From Chitinophagaceae bacterium (GTDB lineage Bacteria; Bacteroidota; Bacteroidia; Chitinophagales; Chitinophagaceae), in contig JAHBTJ010000023.1 in NCBI GenBank assembly GCA_019638595.1, positions 48,033 to 112,032 on the forward strand: a stretch of DNA of 64,000 bases, in the 5' to 3' direction. The position numbers and the translations under genes were made by a program. Below the pieces are notes generated by a model that saw nothing but the letters and a program-made list of their open reading frames with translations, made no database searches and had not been told where the DNA came from. Positions 1 through 9,178 of the stretch are shown here, one piece after another (within the stretch, counting starts at the first letter, position 1; every line of letters begins with the position of its first letter).

Positions 1-1908
1 TACACTGCTGATTTTAAAGCGGAGGGAAAGTACACGAAGGGACAAAACCCCGCAAGATGGAGGAAAGATATTATAGTTACCGGTATACCCGCTTTTACGC
101 TTCATTCATCGCTGAAAAACGGGTACTTCAAATATACAACCCTGCCTGAATCCATTCATGACATTAATTTTACACTAAACAGCTCCTGCCCCGACAGCAA
201 TTACAAGCACTCGGAATTAAAAATTGAAAACCTGAATGCCGTTGCATTGAAGAACGCTATCAGGGGCCAGTTGAGCATAACTTCCCTCCCCGATCCTTTT
301 ATAGAAGCCAACCTTACCGGGAACATTCAATTGCAGGAAATAAACAGGTTCCTGCCGTTAGACAGCATACGGCTTACCGGCGATGCATTGCTGACCGTTG
401 AAAGCAAAGGCGTTTATAACCCCGATAAAAAACTATTCCCCTTAACCAAAGCCAGGCTCGCGTTAGATAACGGCACTATACAAACACCCTATTATCCGCA
501 GCCGGTCCAAAAGATAAAAGTGATCTCTGAGATCATCAATACCACCGGGCAAACTTCGGGAACGGATATTCATATACAACCTGTAAGCTTTGAGTTTGAG
601 GGGCAACCTTTTTTGGTAACTGCCGTAATAAAAAACCCGGATGACCTGGAATACGATGTTGTTTCTGAAGGTACGCTTGACCTTGGCAGGATATACAAAG
701 TATTTGCAGTAAAAGGCTATGACCTTACGGGGTTTATAGAAGCCAACCTGTCGTTAAAAGGCAAACAAAGCGACGCGTTGGCCGGGCGCTACAACCTGCT
801 GTTAAACAGAGGAACGCTGAACGTGAAAGAAATAACGCTGCATACAGAATCGTTTCCGCAACCCTTCCTCGTCAATAACGGCAAATTCCGCTTCAACCAG
901 GATAAAATGTGGTTCGACACGTTCAACGCTACTTACGGCAAATCTTCGTTTACGCTTAACGGTTACATGAACAATGTTATTAATTACCTGACGGGAAATG
1001 ACGAAACGCTTCACGGACGGTTTGCTTTACATACGGATCATATCAACCTGAACGAATTTACTGCCTTCGCCACGCCCGATTCCCTGCAAACCGCTGCTGA
1101 TACTGCTTCCGGCACAGGGGTTGTAATGATCCCGGATAATTTATCGGTGAATCTTACAGTTACCGCCGGCACTGTAGACTATAACGGCACGCTTGTTAAA
1201 AACCTGAAAGCTACACTGGCTGTAGACAGCGGCAGGCTACAGTTAACCGATGCCGCATTCCGGCTGGCAGATGCTGCCTTTAAATTATCTGCATTGTATA
1301 CAGGCGTTACACCCAGGAACGCGCAGTTCAACTTTACGGTAAAAGCCGATTCTTTCTCTATTGCCAAAGCCTATAACGATATCCCTATGTTCAGGGAAAT
1401 GGCTTCTTCCGCCTCGGGCGTGCAGGGTATTGTGGGATTGGATTATACCCTTGCGGGAAGGCTGGACGAAAACATGAGCCCTGTATACCCTTCGTTAAAA
1501 GGGGGTGGCGTTCTGTTATTAAAAAATGTAAAGCTGAAAGGTTTTAAGCTGATGAATGCCGTAAGCCAGAGCGCGGAAAAGCCCGAGTTGAAAGACGGCG
1601 ATGTAAAAGGCATACAACTGAAATCGAATGTAGCCAATAACATACTCAATATAGAAAGGGTAAAAATGCGCATCGCAGGATTTCGCCCCCGCTTTGAGGG
1701 GCAGGCAAGTCTTGACGGGAACCTGAATTTAAAAGGCCGCATTGGCTTACCGCCTTTAGGTATTATCGGTATTCCTTTTACTGTATCTGGCACCAGCGAT
1801 AACCCCCAGGTTAAGCTGAAAAGAGATAAATCGGGCAAGGTGCTGGAAGAAACAGCCGATAAAGAAGACGAGGATGATACCACCGAAAACGATCCCGGGC
1901 AACTATGA
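1..1908 (+). CDS. AsmA-like envelope protein, C-terminal part (5' end outside window)
   Basis: The frame is open from base 1 with no stop, so the gene begins upstream. A TTG at 247 is only an internal codon. The visible 635 residues are rich in alternating beta strands with many 'LKG', 'LNGN' and 'GT(L/V)' turns, as in AsmA/DUF3971-type proteins. The last ~130 residues resemble the AsmA C-terminal region (LKNVKLKGFKLMNAVSQS, then RIGLPPLGIIGIPFTVSGT, then NPQVKL) and end in an acidic tail. AsmA-like proteins are thought to bridge inner and outer membranes and carry lipids; here that is inferred from family only. The stop overlaps the stop of the convergent next gene by 6 nt. Confidence 0.75.
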   Translation, partial: YTADFKAEGKYTKGQNPARWRKDIIVTGIPAFTLHSSLKNGYFKYTTLPESIHDINFTLNSSCPDSNYKHSELKIENLNAVALKNAIRGQLSITSLPDPFIEANLTGNIQLQEINRFLPLDSIRLTGDALLTVESKGVYNPDKKLFPLTKARLALDNGTIQTPYYPQPVQKIKVISEIINTTGQTSGTDIHIQPVSFEFEGQPFLVTAVIKNPDDLEYDVVSEGTLDLGRIYKVFAVKGYDLTGFIEANLSLKGKQSDALAGRYNLLLNRGTLNVKEITLHTESFPQPFLVNNGKFRFNQDKMWFDTFNATYGKSSFTLNGYMNNVINYLTGNDETLHGRFALHTDHINLNEFTAFATPDSLQTAADTASGTGVVMIPDNLSVNLTVTAGTVDYNGTLVKNLKATLAVDSGRLQLTDAAFRLADAAFKLSALYTGVTPRNAQFNFTVKADSFSIAKAYNDIPMFREMASSASGVQGIVGLDYTLAGRLDENMSPVYPSLKGGGVLLLKNVKLKGFKLMNAVSQSAEKPELKDGDVKGIQLKSNVANNILNIERVKMRIAGFRPRFEGQASLDGNLNLKGRIGLPPLGIIGIPFTVSGTSDNPQVKLKRDKSGKVLEETADKEDEDDTTENDPGQL

Positions 1909-2739
1909 TTTTTGTGCATGCACTAAAGGCTTTCCTATAGGAATATGCCCGCCTATGCTTAAAATCATTTCGTAGGTGCCAAAAGCATGCTTTGCAGTTC
2001 CTTTGTATATTTTAAGATGAGAATAACGCGCATAGTCCAACTTATTCGCATACTCCAGGTAACCATACTTCAGGAAGGTGGCACGCAGGCTGGCTTCAAC
2101 TCCTGCATTCCAGCCTCCCAGTTGAAAATGAGGTTTGTTCTTATTACCGAAAAAGCTGTTTTCAACATGCGGGATAACAGGTCCTATACCAGCCTTTCCC
2201 AAAAAATCTATTTTTAATTTCTGGTTCCTGGAAGTATAGAGCTCATGACGTTTTACAATATTGAATAATAAAAAATTGGCGCCGTTGTTCAGGTAATAGA
2301 AAAAGCCATTCTCTTTTGAAAAATGAATAGTAGTATCTACTGGTTTTCCGTCCAATTGGCCGGTTAAAGACACATCCTGCCCGTCCTGGAAAACAAACTT
2401 GGTATGGTCGAAATTAATCTCAAAGCCCCAGCCTTTTTCAGGATTAAAAAAATATCCCAGCCTGTAGTTATACTGCGGATTGGTAAGCGGCTTTTTGAAC
2501 AAACGATTATCCCAGCCCCTCCTGTCGTGCCCCTTAATATGATTAAAGCTGTACTTATTGCCCAGCTCCGGTTGCTTAACGTGCACATTGCTGCGGGTAT
2601 ACCATTCGGTGTTGTAGCCCCAGGAAAAATACAATTCGCCTTTGGTGTAAGTTCTTTTGCTTTGCGAAAACCCGGGAGCAGAGATCGAAATATATATTAT
2701 CAATACAAGGAGTAACCTGGCTATTTTAATTATTAGCAT
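1903..2739 (-). CDS. exported protein, possible outer-membrane beta-barrel
   Basis: This is a 278-residue protein with an N-terminal hydrophobic signal (about residues 1-25, cleavage likely after GFSQ). The rest is rich in aromatic and glycine residues arranged as amphipathic strands (GYFFNPEKGWGFEINFDHTK, GGWNAGVEASLRA), which suggests a small outer-membrane barrel. No catalytic motif is visible and I do not recognise a named family beyond 'outer membrane beta-barrel-like'. It stands alone, convergent with the AsmA-like gene and about 100 nt downstream of the next minus-strand gene's end. Confidence 0.65.
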   Translation of the reverse strand: MLIIKIARLLLVLIIYISISAPGFSQSKRTYTKGELYFSWGYNTEWYTRSNVHVKQPELGNKYSFNHIKGHDRRGWDNRLFKKPLTNPQYNYRLGYFFNPEKGWGFEINFDHTKFVFQDGQDVSLTGQLDGKPVDTTIHFSKENGFFYYLNNGANFLLFNIVKRHELYTSRNQKLKIDFLGKAGIGPVIPHVENSFFGNKNKPHFQLGGWNAGVEASLRATFLKYGYLEYANKLDYARYSHLKIYKGTAKHAFGTYEMILSIGGHIPIGKPLVHAQKS

Positions 2740-2838
2740 ATTTCAAAAAAAGGTTTAGTATAGGATCCAGCTTTATAAATTTCGTGCACAAAGGTAAGGG
2801 TTAAACAGTAACAACGTCTATACACCTATCAGGAGAGA

Positions 2839-4668
2839 TCACTTACCGCTTTTACTTTTGTTAAACAGGAGCATGATCTTGTGGAATATTTCCGTGTTGG
2901 AATAAACGCCTGTAAATAAATTGGATTGAGGCCCATAAGCAAAAACGGGTACACATACCGCCGAATGATCATCGCTTGAAAACTGCCCCGCAACCTTACC
3001 CGTTTCCAGGCTGCCGTTCAGTAAAGTAAGCCCGCCTGTTTCATGGTCGGCTGTAACGATCAGCAGCGTTTCTTTGTTTTCATCCACAAAGCGCATCATA
3101 TCTCCAATAGCCTTGTCCAGGTCCTGCACTTCCTGCACCATCCACTCCAGCTTATTATTATGCGCGGCCCAGTCAACCTGCGCTCCTTCGGCCATTATAA
3201 AAAAACCATTTTTATTTTGTTTAAGCTTATCTATACTAAAAGCAAGCGATCGTTGTAACAAATTTCCACGCCCTTTGTAGGAGGGCCGGCCGGCTTTTCT
3301 GTCCAGCAATACCAGCTTGCGGTTGGTAACGGTATCAATGCCATTGATATCTGTAATTGTAGTATAGCCTTTTTGCTCCTTCAGCTCCTGCAGTATATTC
3401 CGGCCATCTTTTCTTTTATTAAAATTACCCTCGCCGGAACCGATAAGTATATCGGCATCCGATTTCAAAAAATGCGCTGCAATTATTTCAGAAGCATTAC
3501 GGTCAGGCACATGCGCATAAAAGGAGGCTGGTGTAGCGTCTGTAATATCGCCCGTACTGATTATAGCCGAACGGATATTTTTTTTGATAAGCAATTCCGG
3601 GATAGAAGGCACGGGTGTGCTATCGGGCAATACCGCTATAAAGTTATTATTGGTTTTATTACCCGTAGCCATAGCCGTTCCGCCTGCGCCCGAATCGGTA
3701 ATATAGCTGTCTGCCGAACGGGTAAGCGATAAGCCGATACGGCGCATATTAAACACATTCAATCTTGCTTTATTTCCTGTGTAGCCTGCATACCATTGGG
3801 TTAAGCCCGTTCCGTCGCCAATCATCAAAATAATATTCTTAACAGGCTTGTCCAGCCCGTCAACAGCATAAGTAGGCTGGTAAAGCTCATATTGGTTGGC
3901 AGGCAGTGAAGTGGTGGAAGAAAGCTTTTTCAGGAATACAGCCAATTCTTCAATACGGTCGGTATTAATATAATCTACCTGCAGATCCATGAATGTGTAC
4001 CAGGTATTAATATTATCGGGGCAGCCCCAAAAGCGGATTTTTTTATGCAATGAATGTGCTTTTTCTATCACCTGCTTTAACCGTGTAATTTCCGGGCCGG
4101 GAATATTACCCTTGCCATTCCAATGTGTATACTTCCTGAAATTATCGCTGAATATGCCGATCCTGTCTATATGCTGTATATGCCCGGGGTCATTGATATT
4201 GCCATCAAAATAAATCCAGGAAGGATATTGTCCGAAGGTTGATGCCGGCGGCTGGTTCCCGGTTATTACGAACTTTAGCTTGCTGTTACCGGTTAAGCCC
4301 GGATATTGCTGAATAATAGATATTACCTTTTGCAGCGTGGAAAGCGCTTCGGTTTTTAGATCGATCAGCAAAACAAGCTCCTGTTGTAAAGATGAAACAG
4401 CAGCGTTCAAAGGTTTAATATATGTTTCCTCGAATAAAAGCGGGCGCTTTTTTATATCGGCGGCATTGTGCGCTACATACAACTGGTCGTTCTGCAATAT
4501 CACATCCGACTCAATAGACCCAAACCCTAATCCAAATGCCTGCACAAACGGAATATTATGCTCGTAATCGTTGTGGGCATGGGCATTAGCAGCGGTATAC
4601 TGTATAGTTTGACCCTGCAGCGCCGTATAAAAAGCCATTCCCAGTGCCAGGAGGAGATATCTATTCAT
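2839..4668 (-). CDS. two-domain secreted phosphodiesterase (GDPD/PI-PLC-like) + alkaline phosphatase
   Basis: This 609-residue protein has a signal peptide (MNRYLLLALGMAFYTALQGQ). Residues about 25-250 look like a GDPD/PI-PLC-like barrel of the AIM6 type: NAHAHNDYEHN (H30, H32, D34), SIESDV (E53, D55) and VAHN (H67). Residues about 275-605 form an alkaline phosphatase: IGDGTG with metal ligand D285, TDSGAGGTAMATG with nucleophile S326, AEGAQVDWAAH, and ADHETGG with D541 and H542. Each half keeps its expected active-site residues. The order suggests a periplasmic enzyme that releases a phosphomonoester from a phosphodiester and then removes the phosphate; that coupling is inference. The start is well supported by the signal peptide. 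Confidence 0.85.
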   Translation of the reverse strand: MNRYLLLALGMAFYTALQGQTIQYTAANAHAHNDYEHNIPFVQAFGLGFGSIESDVILQNDQLYVAHNAADIKKRPLLFEETYIKPLNAAVSSLQQELVLLIDLKTEALSTLQKVISIIQQYPGLTGNSKLKFVITGNQPPASTFGQYPSWIYFDGNINDPGHIQHIDRIGIFSDNFRKYTHWNGKGNIPGPEITRLKQVIEKAHSLHKKIRFWGCPDNINTWYTFMDLQVDYINTDRIEELAVFLKKLSSTTSLPANQYELYQPTYAVDGLDKPVKNIILMIGDGTGLTQWYAGYTGNKARLNVFNMRRIGLSLTRSADSYITDSGAGGTAMATGNKTNNNFIAVLPDSTPVPSIPELLIKKNIRSAIISTGDITDATPASFYAHVPDRNASEIIAAHFLKSDADILIGSGEGNFNKRKDGRNILQELKEQKGYTTITDINGIDTVTNRKLVLLDRKAGRPSYKGRGNLLQRSLAFSIDKLKQNKNGFFIMAEGAQVDWAAHNNKLEWMVQEVQDLDKAIGDMMRFVDENKETLLIVTADHETGGLTLLNGSLETGKVAGQFSSDDHSAVCVPVFAYGPQSNLFTGVYSNTEIFHKIMLLFNKSKSGK

Positions 4669-4908
4669 AACCTGTTGATTTTTAATAGAAAAAACGATTA
4701 ATTCCTTTTAAGTATGCTCAAATGAGCAGCAAAGTAATTACAGGCGCTCATTTCACCTAAAATTTGTAGCCACTTATCATTTAAATGATCCATTTATCTA
4801 ATTCAAAAAAAATCTTAAAAAGAATAAAATCTGCCAAAATGCTTGCCTGTATTGAATTCCACAACATACAGAGTACTTAAATACAACCAACTACTAAAAT
4901 AAAGATGG

Positions 4909-4950
4909 TACTATGTATTGCATAGTATTAAAAAGCAACTTATCTTTGTT
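4909..4950 (+). promoter_or_regulatory. promoter with overlapping palindromic operator (probable PadR autoregulation site)
   Basis: TACTATG (4909-4915) and CATAGTA (4921-4927) form a perfect 7-bp inverted repeat around TATTG. The TTG at 4918-4920 is a candidate -33 element. TATCTTTG at 4941-4948 matches the Bacteroidota -7 consensus TAnnTTTG, with 20 nt between them. A protein bound to the palindrome would cover the -33 element. The downstream gene encodes a PadR regulator, and PadR proteins often bind short AT-rich palindromes at their own promoters. The rest of the 4669-5099 gap holds no gene that I can see. Confidence 0.6.
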
Positions 4951-5099
4951 CCGGATAAGGAAATAACCAGCAGATGACAAGGCATAAAAGGCGGGATATA
5001 CTTTATTAAGCTCTTACAACAAAAGGTTACACTAGAACAAAAATTGTTAACACATCTCTCAAAACCCGGCCGGTACTGAGGGAAAAAATTGCGGAGATC

Positions 5100-5462
5100 A
5101 TGAATATCGAGAACACGCAGAGTCAGATGAGAAAGGGAGTGCTCGAATTTTGTATTCTTTCAATAATAAAACGCGGCGAGGTTTACCCAAGCGATATTAT
5201 TGAGGAAATGAAAAAAGCCAACCTGAACATCCTGGAAGGAACACTTTACCCCTTGTTGACAAGGTTAAAAAATGCGGACCTCCTTACCTACCGATGGGTA
5301 GAAAGCACCGGGGGACCTCCCAGGAAATATTTTTCTTTAACCGATAAGGGCGCTGCTTTTTATGCAGAACTGCAGGCAACCTGGAATGAAATGGCAAGCG
5401 CGGTTGACACGCTTACCAGGAACGGACAGGTTATTGTGAAGCCCGACAACTTCAACCAATAA
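5100..5462 (+). CDS. PadR family transcriptional regulator
   Basis: This is a 120-residue single winged-helix regulator. The PadR core is clear: MRKGVLEFCILSII, then YPSDIIEEMKK, the recognition region EGTLYPLLTRLKNADLL, and the wing STGGPPRKYFSLTDKG. A GGAG sits a few bases before the ATG. PadR proteins are usually repressors that sense small molecules or envelope stress. The PspC-domain gene follows after 8 nt and is very probably co-transcribed, a pairing common in this phylum. The palindrome at 4909-4927 is the likely autoregulatory operator. Confidence 0.9.
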   Translation: MNIENTQSQMRKGVLEFCILSIIKRGEVYPSDIIEEMKKANLNILEGTLYPLLTRLKNADLLTYRWVESTGGPPRKYFSLTDKGAAFYAELQATWNEMASAVDTLTRNGQVIVKPDNFNQ

Positions 5463-5470
5463 AAATTGAA

Positions 5471-7726
5471 ATGATCATGAAAAAGGTAATAAACATAAAT
5501 TTCCAGGGCAGGGTAATACCTATAGAAGAGACGGCCTTTGAAATACTGAAGCAGTATATAGAAAGCCTGCGCCGTTACTTTGCCCGGGAAGAAGGACGTG
5601 ATGAGATCATCAATGATATAGAAAACCGTATTGCAGAATTGTTTGATGAGAAGCTGAAGAAAGGAGCGGTTTGTATTACCGATGAAAATGTGAACGAGGT
5701 AATGATAAGCATGGGCCGGCCTGAAGATTTTGAAGAGCAGGAAGGATCGCAGGAAACAAACGGCGGGTATGCAAAAGCGGAAGGGCAGCAGTATAGCTCA
5801 TCTGTTCCTCCCCATGCCGAAGCGGAGGTAAAACGGTTGAGCCGTGCAGAAAATGATAAGGTGCTGGGTGGAGTGTGCGCCGGCATTGCGCACTATTTCA
5901 AAATTGACCCTGCGGTGGTGCGTATCATTTTCGCGGTGGTAGCGTTTGGCGGCTTCGGCTTTGGCATACTGCTCTATCTTATCCTGTGGATCATCCTGCC
6001 TTCAAAAGACCTGCAAACCAATGTGCGCAAACGTTTATACCGCGATCCGGATAATAAAATGATAGGTGGCGTTGCCGGTGGATTAAGCGCTTATTTTAAG
6101 ATAGACACCTGGATACCCAGGTTGATTTTCCTGCTGCCTTTTTTGCTGAGCGTTGTGCCCAATATTTTTGATGGCGGCTGGGGATGGAATCACTGGAGGG
6201 GACCCTGGGTGGCATTCAGCGGGTTAGGCGGCACATTCTTCATTACCTATATCATTTTGTGGATCGTGCTGCCCAAAGCGGTAACGGCTACCGAAAAGCT
6301 GGAGATGCGCGGAGAAAAAATAGACCTGGAAAGCATTAAAAATACGGTGCAGGAAGAATTGCAGAACGTAAAGGGACGCAGCGAAAAAATGGGAGCGGCC
6401 TTTGCCGAAAAAGCAAAGAATGTAGGAGAAGAGATCAATGAAATTGCCCAGCAAAAATCGAAAGAATTTGCCGCGGAAGTAGGACCCATAGCAAAAAAAG
6501 CCGGTACCGGTATAGGGAATGCCATAGGTGTATTGTTCAAAGCATTCTTCCTCATTATTGCGGGATGTATAGCTTTTGCATTAATGATGGTGCTGATCGG
6601 TTTGCTGTACAGCGGTATAGGCGTATTTCCTTTGAAGAACTTTTTATTACAGGGATTCTGGCAAAACTTTTTTGCATGGAGTGTGCTCACCCTCTTTTTG
6701 GGTGTGCCGGTTATAGCGCTTACCGTTTGGATCATAAGAAGGATCATGCGGGTAAGATCAAAGAATCCTTACCTGGGTTATACGTTCGGCAGCCTGTGGA
6801 TCATTGGATTGATCAGTGTGTTTATTTTAATTGGAATGGTGGTAAAAAACTTCCGGGTTTTAGACAATGTTGAAGAAAATATAGCCATCAGTCAACCGTC
6901 TAAGGAAAACATGGTTATTAAAGTAGCCGGCGGAAAAATAAAGTATTATACATCCGACTGGTTCGATAATGATTTTCCTTTTCTTTCTATTAATGAAGAC
7001 AGCATGCTGCTGAATACGGTGAGAATAAATGTGATCAAAAGCACCGATTCGGCCTATCACATTAAAACCATCAATTTCGCAAGAGGCAACACGCCATCCG
7101 TAGCGGCAGCAAACGCAGGAGCTTTCAAATTGCCTGTAGTGCAAAACGACAGCGTTATCCAGTTAGGCAGGGGATTCCCCATCTCAAAAAATAACAAATT
7201 CCGCAATCAGAAAGTGCTGGTAGTAGTAGAAGTGCCGGTAGGCAAAAAAATAATGATAGATAAAAGCGTAGACTGGTACGACTGGTTTAACATTAATGTA
7301 GACAGGAGAAGAGGAATAAATATAGACTGGGATGAAAGACTGGACAATTCTTATTCGTGGAAGAAAAACGTTCAATACATAATGACCAGTGAGGGATTGG
7401 AAAGAACGGACCGGCAGGATAAGGAGGAAAAGGGCGACAAACTTAAAAACGGGAAGTTCAAGCTTAAAGTAGACGAGAAAGGAGTTGAAATAGAAGCGGA
7501 AGGAGAGCTGGAAAATAAAGGAGGAACCTATCGTTACAAAAAACAGGGCGACTCTATAAAAATAGAGAAAAAAGATCCCCCTGCTCCTCCTGCCAAACCT
7601 GCCGCCCCGGAAGCATCGGGCACAAAAGCATCAGTTTCTGAAGAGCAGGTAAAAAAGGAAAAAGTGGTAAAAGGCAGACCTGAAACAGATCTTCATACGC
7701 CCTTTCTTTTTCTTACGGGAAGATAG
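5471..7726 (+). CDS. PspC domain membrane protein (tandem PspC domains, C-terminal beta domain)
   Basis: The 751-residue protein starts with a cytoplasmic segment (about 1-95) ending near MGRPEDFEEQEG. A canonical PspC domain follows (DKVLGGVCAGIAHYFKIDP, then FGFGILLYLILWIILP), then a second one (NKMIGGVAGGLSAYFKIDTW, ending ILWIVLPKA). A helical linker and further membrane segments (about 360-385, 405-430, 440-465) lead to a C-terminal extracytoplasmic beta-rich region and a Lys/Glu-rich tail. PspC proteins act in membrane-stress signalling. ATG codons at 5471 and 5477 are both possible starts. It forms an operon with padR, and a heptamer repeat begins at the last base of its stop codon. 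Confidence 0.88.
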   Translation: MIMKKVININFQGRVIPIEETAFEILKQYIESLRRYFAREEGRDEIINDIENRIAELFDEKLKKGAVCITDENVNEVMISMGRPEDFEEQEGSQETNGGYAKAEGQQYSSSVPPHAEAEVKRLSRAENDKVLGGVCAGIAHYFKIDPAVVRIIFAVVAFGGFGFGILLYLILWIILPSKDLQTNVRKRLYRDPDNKMIGGVAGGLSAYFKIDTWIPRLIFLLPFLLSVVPNIFDGGWGWNHWRGPWVAFSGLGGTFFITYIILWIVLPKAVTATEKLEMRGEKIDLESIKNTVQEELQNVKGRSEKMGAAFAEKAKNVGEEINEIAQQKSKEFAAEVGPIAKKAGTGIGNAIGVLFKAFFLIIAGCIAFALMMVLIGLLYSGIGVFPLKNFLLQGFWQNFFAWSVLTLFLGVPVIALTVWIIRRIMRVRSKNPYLGYTFGSLWIIGLISVFILIGMVVKNFRVLDNVEENIAISQPSKENMVIKVAGGKIKYYTSDWFDNDFPFLSINEDSMLLNTVRINVIKSTDSAYHIKTINFARGNTPSVAAANAGAFKLPVVQNDSVIQLGRGFPISKNNKFRNQKVLVVVEVPVGKKIMIDKSVDWYDWFNINVDRRRGINIDWDERLDNSYSWKKNVQYIMTSEGLERTDRQDKEEKGDKLKNGKFKLKVDEKGVEIEAEGELENKGGTYRYKKQGDSIKIEKKDPPAPPAKPAAPEASGTKASVSEEQVKKEKVVKGRPETDLHTPFLFLTGR

Positions 7727-7802
7727 AGCTGTGAGCTATCGGCGATGGGCTGTGAGCTATGGGCTATGGGCTGTCGGCTGTGAGCTGTGAGCTGTGGGCG
7801 AT
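7726..7802. repeat. tandem heptanucleotide repeat (11 units, consensus GRGCTRT)
   Basis: Eleven consecutive 7-nt units can be read without interruption: GAGCTGT, GAGCTAT, CGGCGAT, GGGCTGT, GAGCTAT, GGGCTAT, GGGCTGT, CGGCTGT, GAGCTGT, GAGCTGT, GGGCGAT. The first unit starts on the G of the pspC-like gene's TAG stop. Degenerate copies (GAGTATG, TATGAGC) may follow to about 7816. No function is known from the sequence. Confidence 0.85.
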
Positions 7803-7905
7803 GAGTATGTATGAGCTTTCAGCATATGAGTGTTTTTTATACTGGTTTTAGAAGTTTAATTTTTGACCCTCCATCATAAACTCGTTTCAATACAGGTTGA
7901 AGTTG

Positions 7906-7950
7906 AAACAAATAGCTACCCTGCAGGTAATGCTGCGGGGTAGTTTGTTT
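7906..7950 (+). terminator. stem-loop terminator after the PadR-PspC operon
   Basis: AAACAAA (7906-7912) pairs with the TTTGTTT at 7944-7950. Inside it CTACCCTGCAG pairs with CTGCGGGGTAG with one mismatch around a GTAATG loop. The 3' side is T-rich. It lies between the heptamer repeat and the next gene on the same strand, and could also trap read-through transcripts. Confidence 0.55.
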
Positions 7951-7976
7951 AAAGAACTGCCATAAATTCAAAATTC

Positions 7977-8756
7977 ATGCGTAACGTATTTTTTGTACTA
8001 TTTACAATAATCACCGCCGGTTTTTCAGCTTCTGCTCAAAGCAGCAAACAAGAATTAACCGATACCATCCTGCACAAAGACAGCGCCTTCTGGAAGGCAT
8101 ATAATGAATGTGACGCGGACGGGTTCCGGAAGTTCTTTGCAGACGATGTGGAGTTTTACCACGACAAAGGCGGATTAACACTGGGCGGGGACGATCTGCT
8201 TTCATCTTTTAAAAATAACCTTTGCAGTAACAGCCATTTCCGGTTAAGAAGGGAGGCGGTGGAAGGATCGGTAAAAGTATTTCCACTCGAAAAAAACAAC
8301 GTCATATATGGAGCCATTCTTTCGGGGGAACATATATTTTATATTATTGAAAACGGAAGCGAAAGACCGGATGGACAGGCAAAATTCACACATGTATGGT
8401 TGTTAAAAAACAATAACTGGAAAATGGAACGGGTATTGAGCTACGATCATGGACCGGTCGCTTATACGAACAGGAGAAAAGAAATAACCCTTCCGGACAA
8501 AATACTGCAGCAATACGCTGGTACATATACCGGCCCTCAAACGGGTAAAATGTCTATAAAAAATAATCAGGGCAAATTGACATTACAGATAGGTGAGAAA
8601 AAGTTTATACTATACCCGGAAACTGAAAACCGCTTCTTCAGCAAAGAACGTGATCTTGTTTTTGAATTTGTTACCGATGCAAAAAAACAGCCAACAAAAA
8701 TGATAGTGTACGAACGGGGAGTAGTGGTGGAAGAAGCGATTTTCAAGAATAAATGA
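7977..8756 (+). CDS. secreted NTF2-like (DUF4440-type) protein with C-terminal domain
   Basis: This 259-residue protein has a signal peptide (MRNVFFVLFTIITAGFSASAQ). Residues about 25-155 fit the DUF4440/NTF2-like fold: LHKDSAFWKAYNECDADGFR, FFADDVEFYHDKGG, then KFTHVWLLKNNNWKMERVLS and YDHGP. The last ~95 residues (IFKNK at the end) form a small beta domain seen attached to beta-lactamase-like or SnoaL-like secreted proteins (QQYAGTYTGPQTGKMSIKNN). No enzymatic activity can be assigned. It is monocistronic, between two hairpin terminators. Confidence 0.8.
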   Translation: MRNVFFVLFTIITAGFSASAQSSKQELTDTILHKDSAFWKAYNECDADGFRKFFADDVEFYHDKGGLTLGGDDLLSSFKNNLCSNSHFRLRREAVEGSVKVFPLEKNNVIYGAILSGEHIFYIIENGSERPDGQAKFTHVWLLKNNNWKMERVLSYDHGPVAYTNRRKEITLPDKILQQYAGTYTGPQTGKMSIKNNQGKLTLQIGEKKFILYPETENRFFSKERDLVFEFVTDAKKQPTKMIVYERGVVVEEAIFKNK

Positions 8757-8806
8757 ACCTATAAGGTTTGCCGGGTAGCATTGCCGCGCTGCAAACCTTA
8801 TAGGTT
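8756..8806. terminator. bidirectional terminator hairpin
   Basis: A perfect 16-bp inverted repeat AACCTATAAGGTTTGC (8756-8771) / GCAAACCTTATAGGTT (8791-8806) sits around a 19-nt loop, exactly between two convergent genes. Flanking A and T tracts serve both directions, and both stop codons touch the arms. Confidence 0.85.
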
Positions 8807-9178
8807 TTATCCGGCGCTCCGGTACTCCTCCGCTTTCCATATCCGCATGTACCAGTAAATTGGATAGCCGATCATGTTGGCAAAAATGAAAACCAGTATC
8901 CATACCAGCCGTTCATTGCTGTCTATCTTTTTATTGTTTACCACATGCACTATATAGTAAATCATCAAACCAAACGAAATGAGCATTGCCATCCCTATAA
9001 ACAAAAACATCCATCCCATATTCTCAAACATAAGCCGTGGCACCGTATCCGGATCGCCTGTTCCTATATTTGCAGACATCTTTGTAAAAAAGGACATGAA
9101 CCACAAAAAGTATCCTGCCATAAAAAAGAATGGCAGGAGCGTTATAATACCCAGTATTATTTTTGAAGATTTTGACAT
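8807..9178 (-). CDS. small membrane protein with PLDc_N-like segment
   Basis: The ATG at 9178 gives a 123-residue protein (MSKSSKIILGIITLLPFF). An upstream in-frame extension to 9331 has no start as good and looks non-coding. Three hydrophobic segments are visible (about 7-30, 47-70, 88-108). The stretch ERLVWILVFIFANMIGYPIY resembles the PLDc_N-type two-helix module that is common in small Bacteroidota membrane proteins. No function can be inferred. Confidence 0.7.
   Translation of the reverse strand: MSKSSKIILGIITLLPFFFMAGYFLWFMSFFTKMSANIGTGDPDTVPRLMFENMGWMFLFIGMAMLISFGLMIYYIVHVVNNKKIDSNERLVWILVFIFANMIGYPIYWYMRIWKAEEYRSAG

Noticed and set aside
1443-1919. 158-codon open frame on the minus strand inside the AsmA-like gene
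   Set aside because: Ser/Phe/Leu-rich antisense shadow without a family pattern; the plus-strand frame is clearly coding.
7726-7802. CRISPR array
   Set aside because: The 7-nt units are contiguous with no spacers and there are no cas genes.
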